Assembly (NCBI GenBank): GCA_030523645.1
Contig: JAUNIB010000003.1
Location: 1 to 64,000 of the forward strand
DNA from: Selenomonadaceae bacterium
GTDB taxonomy: Bacteria > Bacillota > Negativicutes > Selenomonadales > Selenomonadaceae
DNA: 64,000 bases
Direction: 5' to 3'
The translations under genes and the position numbers were made by a program. Below are positions 26,235 through 34,473 of this stretch, piece by piece; within the stretch, counting starts at the first letter, position 1, and each line of letters starts with the position of its first letter. The notes beneath the pieces were generated by a model, which saw only the letters and a program-made list of their open reading frames with translations, searched no databases and was not told the origin of the DNA.

Positions 26235-26264
26235 ATTATAACAAAAATTTCGTAATTTTGTAAA
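26235..26264 (-). promoter_or_regulatory. PFOR promoter
   Basis: TTTACA (26259-26264) and a consensus TATAAT (26235-26240) spaced 18 bp, with TGT in front of the -10 box (extended -10). The leader would be about 95 nt. Confidence 0.75.
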
Positions 26265-26316
26265 TATAGAAACATGAATACAATATATCGCAGTAAAATT
26301 GTTAAATCATTAAGGA

Positions 26317-26385
26317 GCCGACGAATAAAGTCTGACGAAAACACGCTCTCGCTCGGTTATCTTACAGACATTATTCGCCAGCGTA
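26317..26385. repeat. Family B repeat, short form
   Basis: ACGAATAAAGTCTGACGAAAAC...CTCGCTC...GGTTATCTTACAGACATTATTCG: the two ends of family B with almost no core, about 65 bp. It lies between PFOR and dcuC. Apart from this copy, the promoter, the palindrome and a terminator, 26135-26460 holds nothing else I can see. Confidence 0.6.
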
Positions 26386-26397
26386 CACATAGAGGAA

Positions 26398-26442
26398 GGG
26401 ACTGTGAAAAATGAGCACTCATTTTTCACAGTCCCTTTTCTT
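26398..26442. terminator. Shared-type terminator hairpin near dcuC
   Basis: GGGACTGTGAAAAATGAG / CTCATTTTTCACAGTCCC followed by TTTTC on the plus strand and preceded by short A-runs. It lies just past the dcuC stop codon and may act on both strands. Confidence 0.75.
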
Positions 26443-26460
26443 TTTAGATAAGGACTCTTA

Positions 26461-27723
26461 TCACAGAGCCAGCATGATGGTGCCGACGATAAGAGCAGCG
26501 ATAACGGGGATACCGTTGCGCTTGGTAATCTCGATGGGGTTTACACCAGCGATACCGGCAACGATGATGGTAGCACCGGCAATCGGGGAGATGGTACGAC
26601 CGAGGGTACCACCCAGAGTTGCCATGGAGCCCATCTGAACAGCAGTCATGCCGAAGTCGGCAGCCTGCGGAGTGACCGCCTCATTGAAGGCGAAGGTAGC
26701 CGCGTCACCGGAACCGGTAAAGAAGCCGAGGACGAAAGGACCGACAGAAGCAAGAACCTTGGCGATGGACGGATTGGAAACCATCCAGTTGATGAAGGCC
26801 TTTACCATGCCCATAGCGGCAAGACCGGCAACGAATACGCCGGTGGAAATGATGATGGTGATGATGGAGCCGTAGCCCTCACCCATGCCCTTGAAGAAAG
26901 CCTTGCCCAGCTCGCCCGGATTGGTACGGGTAACGAGGAGAGCAACGACAGCGCCGATAATCATAGCGTGGGGAACGCCCATCTTCAGAGCCGGAATGAC
27001 CTTGGTTGCACCGAGAACGAGGATGAAGATCGGCAGGGTCGGCATGATAGCGTAGAGATAATTTACCTTGAAGTTGTCATCTACCTCCAGGCCCTCAGCT
27101 ACATAGCCCTGATGTTCCTTGGTGATGTAGGCGATAGCGGTGATGAGGATGGTAGCGACAACAAGAGAAGCGATGTTAGCATTGAGGTGGAAGTTGATTA
27201 CTTCCATTACATCTACTTTAGCGATGTTGGCAACGAACGGGTTGTGAGCAAGACCCGGATTCAGCATGGAGCCGTAGGTACCGCACTTAACAGCGGCAGC
27301 GCTCATTGCCGGATGGATGCCGGCACCCATGAGGATAGGAATGAAGATTGCACCGGCAGCTGCGGCAGTACCGGCAGCGGACGGCAGAGCAATGTTTACG
27401 AGGTAGGTGCCGATAACAACACCGGGGATAAGCAGCGGACGAACCTTGGAGATAACATTTGCGATAGCATTGATGAGATGCTTATCGCAGCCGGTGAAGC
27501 GCATGACCATGGCAAAACCCATGACGGAGCAAACCGCCTGAATAAGGCCGGCATTCGTCATGCTCTTTGCAAAGGCATTCAGTGCATTCATCGGTACGCC
27601 GCCAATGGCGCACATGATAATACCTACGCCGATGAGGACGACACGAGCATCGTGGCCCTTTATCAGCAGGTAGACGGTGATAGCTACCAGTATCAGACCG
27701 GTAACTAACATAACGGTTGACAT
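26461..27723 (-). CDS. dcuC: DcuC-family anaerobic C4-dicarboxylate carrier
   Basis: About 420 residues with some 11-12 hydrophobic helices. It moves succinate, fumarate or malate, usually exporting succinate during fermentation. Family features: LIKGHDARVVLIGVGIIMC near the start, the SAAGTAAAAGAIFIPI and KCGTYGSMLNPGLAHNPFV loops in the middle and GFFTGSGDAATFAFNEAVTP near the end. I start at the ATG at 27723 (MSTVMLV), which has GAAGGAG 5 nt upstream; an in-frame ATG 21 nt earlier overlaps that ribosome site. Substrate is by family only. Confidence 0.85.
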   Translation of the reverse strand: MSTVMLVTGLILVAITVYLLIKGHDARVVLIGVGIIMCAIGGVPMNALNAFAKSMTNAGLIQAVCSVMGFAMVMRFTGCDKHLINAIANVISKVRPLLIPGVVIGTYLVNIALPSAAGTAAAAGAIFIPILMGAGIHPAMSAAAVKCGTYGSMLNPGLAHNPFVANIAKVDVMEVINFHLNANIASLVVATILITAIAYITKEHQGYVAEGLEVDDNFKVNYLYAIMPTLPIFILVLGATKVIPALKMGVPHAMIIGAVVALLVTRTNPGELGKAFFKGMGEGYGSIITIIISTGVFVAGLAAMGMVKAFINWMVSNPSIAKVLASVGPFVLGFFTGSGDAATFAFNEAVTPQAADFGMTAVQMGSMATLGGTLGRTISPIAGATIIVAGIAGVNPIEITKRNGIPVIAALIVGTIMLAL

Positions 27724-28099
27724 ACATACTCCTTCTTTCTTCATATACTAACACCGGAACCCGGCATCTAGTCTAAAAACAGTCTAAATTATATTTCCCA
27801 ACAACAATCAAGTCAAGAGAACTCAAATGTATACATAAGCAAACACCTAAGCCAACATAAATACTCAAGTGATAGCCTGTGTAACCACCTTTTTCATCTA
27901 ACTACTTTCGTTAAACGCCCTTATACTCCGCCGCCCGCTCTCGGAATACACTTGTGAATCCGTCCCCGGTTACTTTGTTGTAAGAAGAGTTTTAATCACA
28001 CTTTCCTGCAGGACATATTTTGAAAAATACGCAGTCCTCTTGCAAAGGCTGCTCTGATGATGCAATATAGACTTAACAATATAAAATCGCAGGTGAACT
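27724..28099. other. Intergenic region between divergent dcuC and modB
   Basis: About 375 bp between divergent genes. The only element I can propose is a weak promoter for modB, TTGCAA (28040-28045) and CAATAT (28063-28068) spaced 17 bp. No molybdenum-cofactor riboswitch, small gene or repeat was recognised. Confidence 0.4.
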
Positions 28100-28801
28100 A
28101 TGGAAACTACTTCAATAAACTGGTCCCCCCTGTGGATTTCTCTACAGACCGCCATTACCACCATCATCATCGTATTTTTCCTCGGCACCCTGACGGCATG
28201 GTGGGTCCTGCAGCGGAAAAGCGAAGTCGTCAAAATAACAGCGGACGGTATCTTCACTCTGCCCCTGGTACTCCCCCCTACCGTTGTAGGATTTTTGCTG
28301 TTGTACATACTCGGCAGCAATCGTCTGGTGGGAAGATTCTTTGTAGAGCAATTCGGGCTGCAGATTGCCTTTACATGGATTGCCACCGTCATTACCGCCA
28401 CAGTGGTCTCCTTCCCGCTGATGTACAAATCCGCCAAAGCCGCTCTGGAACAGATTGACCCCGGCCTGTGGCTGGCCGGACGCTCTTTGGGAATGACTGA
28501 CTGGATGATATTCTGGCGAATCATCCTGCCCAATGCCTTGCCGGGACTGGTGTCCGGCGGAGTCCTCTCCTTTGCCAGAGCGTTGGGTGAGTTCGGGGCC
28601 ACCGCAATGCTGGCCGGCAACATACTCGGCCGGACCCGCACCCTGCCGCTGGCGATTTACTCGGAGGTCGCCGGAGGTGATATGGAGTCTGCCGGCTGGT
28701 ACGCCTTTGTCATCATCGTCATCTGCTTCATTATGATCATCGCCCTAAACTGGTATTTACACAAATGCCGCAAGAGAGAACATCGAGAGCAAACAAAATG
28801 A
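28100..28801 (+). CDS. modB: Molybdate ABC transporter permease
   Basis: 233-residue inner-membrane permease with about five helices. The cytoplasmic coupling loop is the ModB type (AGRSLGMTDWMIFWRIILPNALPGLVSGGVLSFARALGEFG), and the start (WSPLWISLQTAITTIIIVFFLGTLTAWW) is typical. Its TGA overlaps the modA ATG as ATGA, so the two are translationally coupled. Order modB-modA is inverted relative to the common modABC, and no ATPase (modC) follows. Confidence 0.92.
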   Translation: METTSINWSPLWISLQTAITTIIIVFFLGTLTAWWVLQRKSEVVKITADGIFTLPLVLPPTVVGFLLLYILGSNRLVGRFFVEQFGLQIAFTWIATVITATVVSFPLMYKSAKAALEQIDPGLWLAGRSLGMTDWMIFWRIILPNALPGLVSGGVLSFARALGEFGATAMLAGNILGRTRTLPLAIYSEVAGGDMESAGWYAFVIIVICFIMIIALNWYLHKCRKREHREQTK

Positions 28802-29577
28802 AACGAAATCTTCTGACAATCCTCTTCCTTCTGCTGCTTTGCAGTCTCCTTGGCTGCGGCAGACAGGAACGCCCCGCTGAACCCAAAACTGCTGAAATCA
28901 AAATCGCCGCTGCCGCCAGCCTTGAAAAAATCCTGACGCAAAAGCTGATACCCATTTATCAGCAGTCACATCCCGACATAAAAATTTCCGGTACCTACGC
29001 CAGCTCCGGCAAACTTCAGACACAGATTGAGCAGGGACTACGCGCAGACATCTTCATCTCTGCCGCTGCGAAGCAAATGAACAGCCTTAAGGATAAAGGA
29101 CTCATTGCCTCCTCGCAAAATCTCCTGAAAAACGAACTGGTGCTTATTGTCCCTGCAGAAAGCGGAAATCCCGACATTAAAACATTTTACGACTTCCCGA
29201 AGGCCATGCACCCCGCCATCGGTGACCCCAAGAGCGTACCCGCCGGACAGTACGCAAAGGAAGCCCTGACCGCTCTGCATCTGTGGAACAAAGTGGAAAA
29301 GGAAGTAAGCCTAGGAACGAATGTTGTAGAGGTCCTGAACTGGGTTGCCGAAGGCAGCGCCGACGCCGGACTCGTCTATGCAACCGACGCCGCCGGCAAT
29401 CCGAAGGTAAAGATTGTTGCCGTCGCCCCAGCCGACAGCCTGAAGAAGCCTGTCATTTACCCGGTGGGGATACTGAAACAGTCCGCTGACAGAAAAGAAG
29501 TTTCTTCTTTCGTTGACTTTCTGTGCAGCCAGCAGGCACAGGAGATTTTCCGCGAGTATGGATTTCAGAAGCCATAA
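28798..29577 (+). CDS. modA: Molybdate-binding lipoprotein
   Basis: 259 residues from the ATG at 28798. The signal peptide ends in the lipobox LLGC, so the mature protein is lipid-anchored at Cys18. The ModA fold is plain: IKIAAAASLEKIL (oxyanion contact), ASSGKLQTQIEQGLRADIFISA, AIGDPKSVPAGQYAKEAL and GSADAGLVYATDA. It captures molybdate or tungstate in the periplasm and hands it to ModB. Since modC is missing here, the ATPase must be encoded elsewhere or shared. A molybdate versus tungstate preference cannot be read from sequence. Confidence 0.92.
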   Translation: MKRNLLTILFLLLLCSLLGCGRQERPAEPKTAEIKIAAAASLEKILTQKLIPIYQQSHPDIKISGTYASSGKLQTQIEQGLRADIFISAAAKQMNSLKDKGLIASSQNLLKNELVLIVPAESGNPDIKTFYDFPKAMHPAIGDPKSVPAGQYAKEALTALHLWNKVEKEVSLGTNVVEVLNWVAEGSADAGLVYATDAAGNPKVKIVAVAPADSLKKPVIYPVGILKQSADRKEVSSFVDFLCSQQAQEIFREYGFQKP

Positions 29578-29742
29578 GCCAAGACTCAAATCATTAAAGC
29601 AGATTTCAATTAACAGATGAGCATTTGTTATTATGCTATCAGTATTTTTCAGAAAAAGCGGTGAAGTCACCATAACATTCTTTAGTAACAAAAAACTTCT
29701 TAATCAGCTTATAGTCCAGTGCCAATAAGGACAAACGACCCA

Positions 29743-29771
29743 TTGAAAAGAAAAAAAGAACGATATAAACT
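29743..29771 (+). promoter_or_regulatory. Possible promoter of the small lipoprotein gene
   Basis: TTGAAA (29743-29748) and TAAACT (29766-29771) spaced 17 bp, about 65 bp before the ATG at 29837. Moderate fit. Confidence 0.45.
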
Positions 29772-29836
29772 TAGGAGTGTCTTATTAGATATTATTATCA
29801 ATAATCGTATCTACAGTATTGAATGAGGTGTTTACA

Positions 29837-30418
29837 ATGAACAAATTCGGTAAACTGTTAGTTGTCGGCGGCATTGTTGCTTCCATGGCTTTCACCGCCG
29901 GCTGCGGCGACGACAAGAAGCCGGCTGACACCAAGAAGTCCGTCGCTTCTTCCTCCTCTCAGAAATCTACTCAGAAGCCCGCTGAGAAGAAGCCTGCTTC
30001 CAACGCTCCTGCCATCAAGGCTCCGGAGAATGCCAACTGGCGCTATCCTTCCTACATCAAGACTGAGGCTGACACTCCGAAGATGACTCCGGAGATTCAG
30101 AAGATTGTCGATGAGTGCTACGCCGAAATGACTCTCCATAAGTCCGAGAAGGGCAAGCTGCTGAACGACTCCAAGATTAACGCCAACGACAAGCGCGATG
30201 TCCGTGACCTCTGGTTCCACGCCAAGGGCGAGAATCACGACAACAACAACAAGTTCAAGAACTCCAAGGGCAAGGACGTCTCTGCTCAGGAAGTCTACCA
30301 TATCAAGTTCACCGTTGATAAGGACACCAGTGCTATCAAGCGTTGGATTTTCTACAAGTATGTTGTTTCCCCGGAAGAGCCGGACGGAAAGACCATCACC
30401 ATTAAAGAAGTTAAGTAA
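29837..30418 (+). CDS. Lipoprotein of unknown function
   Basis: 193 residues. The signal peptide MNKFGKLLVVGGIVASMAFTAGC has a lipobox TAGC, followed by a low-complexity Lys/Ser/Ala/Pro spacer (about 25-62). A compact C-terminal domain (about 65-193) contains paired charged helices (MTPEIQKIVDECYAEMTLH) and a final beta section (VYHIKFTVDKDTSAIKRWIFYKYVV...KTITIKEV). The ATG at 29837 has GAGGTG 6 nt upstream. I do not recognise the family. It is monocistronic, closed by a terminator at 30426. Confidence 0.75.
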   Translation: MNKFGKLLVVGGIVASMAFTAGCGDDKKPADTKKSVASSSSQKSTQKPAEKKPASNAPAIKAPENANWRYPSYIKTEADTPKMTPEIQKIVDECYAEMTLHKSEKGKLLNDSKINANDKRDVRDLWFHAKGENHDNNNKFKNSKGKDVSAQEVYHIKFTVDKDTSAIKRWIFYKYVVSPEEPDGKTITIKEVK

Positions 30419-30425
30419 TAAAAAA

Positions 30426-30470
30426 GGGACTGTGCAAAGATGAGTACTCATTTTTCACAGCCCCTTTTTC
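30426..30470 (+). terminator. Terminator after the lipoprotein gene (shared hairpin)
   Basis: GGGACTGTGCAAAGATGAG / CTCATTTTTCACAGCCCC followed by TTTTTC; a close relative of the hairpins at 11180, 26398 and 52191. Confidence 0.88.
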
Positions 30471-30495
30471 ATACATGATGCACGAGGTATTATCA

Positions 30496-31296
30496 ATGAA
30501 GCGGACATTCATCGCCGGCCTGACCGCCGGCCTTACCATGATGGCAAACATCGCCTTTGCCGAGATAGACCCATCCTACTTCCAGACGGCTCTGAAAGAC
30601 TATCCGGGCTGGCCGATTACCACCACCTGCACCCATTCAGATGTAAATGTACGAGTAGCCCCAAATACTTACTGTGATGTAGTCGAAATCCTGCAGCCGG
30701 GAGAACTCTTTTATATCAAAGAAATCATCCCAAAAGATAACCATATATGGTGCAGCGGCTTTACTGCCAGAGGAACAAAAGGCTTTGTCTCCCATAAATT
30801 TCTTGACCGCAATTCCCGCGCGGAAATAAAGAGCGAGCGCTTCAGAGCCGCCTTTAACACATCCCGCATCCTTAATGGGTCAACCCTGGCTGCCGAAATG
30901 GGAATCCCTTGGGAATACAACCCTAAGAAAGTGGAAACACTGAAGCAGGAACAGTTCTCTTACGCCCCCCACAGATACAAAATCGGCAAGAGCTGGGTAC
31001 ACGGTGAAAAACAGCCTGACGGCGGTTTCTGGCCAATAGGCGTTGTCATGCTCGACTCTGGCTATCAGATTGCCGGACTTGAGGTCGGCGATTATCTCTC
31101 CCAGCAGAACCTCGAAGACTTCAGTAAAAATATGTCCTTAATCGGCTGGGACGGGCCATACAAGTATGAAGACGAAATAGCCTGGTACTACGAAGATGTA
31201 GTGGACCGACAGCCCCGTCCCATCCAGGGCTTCAAAATCATTGCTCCCCATAATACAATTCAGGAAATTCGCTACTATAATATTCCCATCGATTGA
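30496..31296 (+). CDS. Exported SH3b-domain protein
   Basis: 266 residues from the ATG at 30496 (GAGGT upstream). The signal peptide ends at IAFA, cleaved before EIDPS. Residues about 35-105 form a bacterial SH3 domain (SDVNVRVAPNTYCDVVEILQPGELFYI...IWCSGFTARGTKGFVSHKFL), often used to bind cell wall or protein ligands. The remaining 150 residues, rich in Trp and Tyr, match no family I know. Its TGA stop is immediately followed by a four-unit repeat array, so the extreme C-terminus could have been altered by insertion there. Confidence 0.72.
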   Translation: MKRTFIAGLTAGLTMMANIAFAEIDPSYFQTALKDYPGWPITTTCTHSDVNVRVAPNTYCDVVEILQPGELFYIKEIIPKDNHIWCSGFTARGTKGFVSHKFLDRNSRAEIKSERFRAAFNTSRILNGSTLAAEMGIPWEYNPKKVETLKQEQFSYAPHRYKIGKSWVHGEKQPDGGFWPIGVVMLDSGYQIAGLEVGDYLSQQNLEDFSKNMSLIGWDGPYKYEDEIAWYYEDVVDRQPRPIQGFKIIAPHNTIQEIRYYNIPID

Positions 31297-31305
31297 CAGA
31301 ACAAA

Positions 31306-31433
31306 GTTCGTCAGGGAAAATGTGAAAATCCCAAAAACTTCGTCCAGAAAAATGTGAATTTCTTAAAAAGTTCGTCAGGAAAAATGTAAAATTTGCCAAA
31401 AGTTCGTCCAAAAAAATGTTGCAACCATAAAAA
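31306..31433. repeat. Four direct repeats with an exact 32-bp period
   Basis: Units begin at 31306, 31338, 31370 and 31402. Each carries (G/C)TTCGTC followed about 6 nt later by AAAATGT, with A/T-rich variable ends. On the opposite strand the core reads ACATTTTTC-TGACGAA. The regular spacing and the position at an accessory-region border suggest transposase- or initiator-binding sites, for example a remnant end of an IS21-like element, but no matching element is present. Confidence 0.75.
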
Positions 31434-31462
31434 AGGTGCCGCCATATATCGGCAGCACCTTT
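31432..31462. terminator. Hairpin after the direct repeats
   Basis: AAAGGTGC pairs with GCACCTTT, extended by inner CG/GC pairs around CCATATAT. Only a short T-run follows. Confidence 0.45.
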
Positions 31463-31553
31463 GAACTTAGAATATCATGTGTAGAGTTTGAAAAAGCTCT
31501 ATGCTTCGGCTATATTTTCAAATTTACATCCATCGCAAATCATCAATTTTAGA

Positions 31554-31596
31554 TGGTTTGAAGTGATGTAGGTCGACCATACATCACTTCAAACCA
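31554..31596. repeat. 43-bp near-perfect palindrome
   Basis: Left arm 31554-31570 (TGGTTTGAAGTGATGTA) and right arm 31580-31596 are perfect 17-bp inverted copies around GGTCGACCA, itself centred on a palindrome. Neither side has a T-tract, so it is unlike a terminator. Apart from it and the preceding repeats, 31297-31638 has no recognisable content. Confidence 0.8.
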
Positions 31597-31638
31597 GATC
31601 AAAAATGACATACAACTCGTACTAACTAAACTATTGAG

Positions 31639-32100
31639 CTAGTTATTATACACAGCATCCCACTCGCCTGTTTCAATATTGAAAAACGAATAATACGCTT
31701 TTCCACAGTGTACGGGAAAACATTTCACACAAAAAGCTCTACCTATATCGTGCTTTGGTTCGCCATAATAAATAACACTGTGTTTTGCAATCAATTCACC
31801 ACAAATACAGCACCTCACAAAACTGCTCAGAGTCTTTCTGTAGAAGTCACACACTTCACGGTTAACTTCCAAATAGGCACTTTCTTGAAATAATTGTCTA
31901 TTCATTGTTCTTCCTAATGTCTTGTGCAAACCGTTCACAATTTTATTTACTGTTTCTTTTGAATCATCCGGACTATATAGTTTTGCAAAGGCCATTGCCC
32001 CAGAAACAGTAGATATATATTCACATCGTTCTATGAACCAATATCTCGCTGTTTTATACTCGTGCATACTATAGTAAAAAAGCCAAGAAACTCGCAACAT
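31639..32100 (-). CDS. Hypothetical protein with Cys4-type zinc site
   Basis: 153 residues, unlike its neighbours in being AT-rich. The N-terminal two thirds are helical with many aromatic residues. The C-terminal third has CCICGELI and FCVKCFPVHC, spaced like a small zinc ribbon. No family recognised. It starts 9 bp after the stop of a 56-codon gene on the same strand and sits in the accessory patch near a serine recombinase, consistent with acquired DNA. A weak ribosome site leaves the start uncertain. Confidence 0.5.
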   Translation of the reverse strand: MLRVSWLFYYSMHEYKTARYWFIERCEYISTVSGAMAFAKLYSPDDSKETVNKIVNGLHKTLGRTMNRQLFQESAYLEVNREVCDFYRKTLSSFVRCCICGELIAKHSVIYYGEPKHDIGRAFCVKCFPVHCGKAYYSFFNIETGEWDAVYNN

Positions 32101-32108
32101 TCACTATT

Positions 32109-32279
32109 TCAAAGCTCTGCCCCCTGCAAGGCCGTTAGTTCAGCCTCTTCATATTCACCTGCCGAAAACAGCTCATTTACTCTGTCAGCACATTCACATC
32201 CTTTGTTATATCGCTCCCAATGAGCTTCTTTCTCTTTCTCTTTTTGTGTTTTTAATAAACCCCAAAATGCCATTCTCAT
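32109..32279 (-). CDS. Small charged hypothetical protein (56 aa)
   Basis: Frame from ATG 32279: MRMAFWGLLKTQKEKEKEAH, continuing as a Glu/Lys-rich helix with NKGCECADRVNELFSAGEYEEAE, stop at 32109-32111. It lies 8 bp upstream of the zinc-site gene and ends without overlap, suggesting a two-gene unit. The ribosome site is weak (TGGTGG). Its coding status rests on the spacing and amphipathic composition only. Confidence 0.35.
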   Translation of the reverse strand: MRMAFWGLLKTQKEKEKEAHWERYNKGCECADRVNELFSAGEYEEAELTALQGAEL

Positions 32280-32318
32280 CCACCAACTTCAACATTACAA
32301 ATTATCAAATATCGTTTC

Positions 32319-32570
32319 TCACGGACGACAAACCTTGCAAGGGCGGTATCCATCATCTATGCAATCCTCTCTATCACTATAGTATTCCTTGTTCCTCTCA
32401 CTCATTCGGTATACATACCTACAACCTGAATAATGGAAAATACCACTTCTTCTATTTGCTACATAGGAACCGGCATAAGCAACTACGGCAATTGCCATAA
32501 CCGTCAAGAATATAAACAATGAATAAATGTACCTGTTTCTTCTGATTACATTTAACATATTTTTCATCAT
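32319..32570 (-). CDS. Small anchored protein with Ada-like metal-binding motif
   Basis: 83 residues: one membrane segment (IYSLFIFLTVMAIAVVAYAG, about 14-33), then YVANRRSGIFHYSGCRYVYR...GYRPCKVCRP. The pattern FH-x3-C ... GYRPC-x2-C resembles the cysteine-rich metal-binding module of Ada and of several small nuclease-associated proteins. An exported or membrane-tethered copy would face outside. Function unknown. Accessory region. Confidence 0.55.
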   Translation of the reverse strand: MMKNMLNVIRRNRYIYSLFIFLTVMAIAVVAYAGSYVANRRSGIFHYSGCRYVYRMSERNKEYYSDREDCIDDGYRPCKVCRP

Positions 32571-32635
32571 TATAACTCCTCATCAACCATTTAATAAATA
32601 TGCCCTCTAGTCATAATAGTGATATTTACAAAAAA

Positions 32636-32857
32636 GTGTACCTTCTTGAGAGGAATGGATCATCCCTAACAAAAGAAAATCCGAGATGTTGGCATCCTTT
32701 AGATGTAACATCTCGGATTTTCTTTTAATGCAGTTTTATCAAGCATTTCCGCCCTCTTTTCTTCCCAAACTGCATTTGATATTTTTCATATTAGAGTCGC
32801 CTCATTTCTGAAAAATGTGCTATAATGTCCCAAACAGAGACTTACAAGAAGGTACAC
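32636..32857. repeat. 13-bp inverted repeat flanking a 20-bp-stem hairpin
   Basis: GTGTACCTTCTTG (32636-32648) and CAAGAAGGTACAC (32845-32857) are perfect inverted copies 196 bp apart. They lie at the 3' side of the recombinase gene. No target-site duplication is apparent. Confidence 0.55.
32671..32726. terminator. Bidirectional terminator with a perfect 20-bp stem
   Basis: AAAAGAAAATCCGAGATGTT (32671-32690) pairs with AACATCTCGGATTTTCTTTT (32707-32726); A-run on one side and T-run on the other make it active on both strands. Confidence 0.85.
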
Positions 32858-32874
32858 CTTCCTGATGGTCTCTG

Positions 32875-33492
<618 letters not shown>

Positions 33493-34184
33493 TCATGCGA
33501 ACCTGCTGCTTTGTCCGCTTAATATACACATGTACGGAAGGAATAGAAATAAACAGGACGACTGCCAAAGGTGTGCTTTCTCCCTAAATTTTCTAAAATT
33601 TATTCCTTTACTATTTCAAAACATCGCACCTAAGCCATATCGCCAGTGAGAAGAGCAAATCGGCTGCAAGCGTCGGAGCGCGGCAGCGAAGCTGATATCT
33701 GCCCTAGAAGGTATCAGCTTCGCTGCTTCACCGCTTCGGCGTGAGCGAAGAAGAGCTTTTCTCCCTGGTGGGTGCTGATGTATCGGATGATGCTTAGTAG
33801 CTAGGGATGCTGAGTGTCTGCAAACCTGACACAAAGGCACCCATCGGGAACGAAAGGAAAGAAAAAGCGATAACGCCAAGCACGGCATAACTGTGTTCCT
33901 GCTGCATTGCTCGTATGTGGCGCAAGGAACCATCGATATAATTGCGCCGTTCATCTTTGATGCATCTTCTGCGTCCATCAACAGTTGACAAATCCTTATG
34001 TGGGAGCTACCACAATGCGTATTTGTCGCCCGTCGCTGTACGCACAATCTGCATCAATCTGACACGGCTCATTAATCGATGTTTCCTTGTAGACCTCTCA
34101 TGTGCAAAACCGGGGCTCCGCAGTGTATCCCGTCAAATGGCAAAACGCTCATTTTCCTAAAATACAATAACGGTATCCCTACAG

Positions 34185-34230
34185 ACAGCCCCAAGGCTCA
34201 TTGAAATCCAGTGAGTCTTGGGGCTGTTTT
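34185..34230 (+). terminator. Terminator in the gene-poor stretch
   Basis: ACAGCCCCAAGGCTCA (34185-34200) pairs with TGAGTCTTGGGGCTGT (one G-T pair), followed by TTTTC. No annotated gene is served by it on the plus strand. Confidence 0.7.
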
Positions 34231-34341
34231 CTATCTAGGCAATTTATAAAAGAAGCACATCACATTGTCAATCCCGGTAATTTTGCCAATTCATTTGAAC
34301 CAGAGATTTTGCATCAAAAGGTCTTCATTTATAAAGTTTTA

Positions 34342-34391
34342 GAGGCTGTCGCATTAGATGATTTTTCATCATTGCGACAGCCTCATTTTTT
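34342..34391 (+). terminator. Terminator-like hairpin downstream of pilC
   Basis: GAGGCTGTCGCA (34342-34353) pairs with TGCGACAGCCTC (34373-34384) with an inner GATGA/TCATC stem, followed by ATTTTTT on the plus strand. It faces pilC and could stop convergent transcription. Confidence 0.7.
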
Positions 34392-34473
34392 CAAGCCACT
34401 ATTTATTTTGTTGTCCATCCGGCTTCACCGGTTCCCTCTCCATGAAAGAAGTGCCCGAGCATGACATCGTTCA

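Noticed and set aside
27724-28099. Molybdenum-cofactor riboswitch before modB
   Set aside because: No conserved Moco core or extended stem pattern was recognised.
31306-31433. CRISPR array
   Set aside because: Units are degenerate over their whole length rather than identical repeats with unique spacers, and no cas genes are near. The same applies to the palindromes at 21289-21384.
33616-34047. 143-codon minus-strand frame in the gene-poor stretch
   Set aside because: Low-complexity, Ser/Arg/His-rich translation crossing a perfect hairpin, with no plausible start signal.
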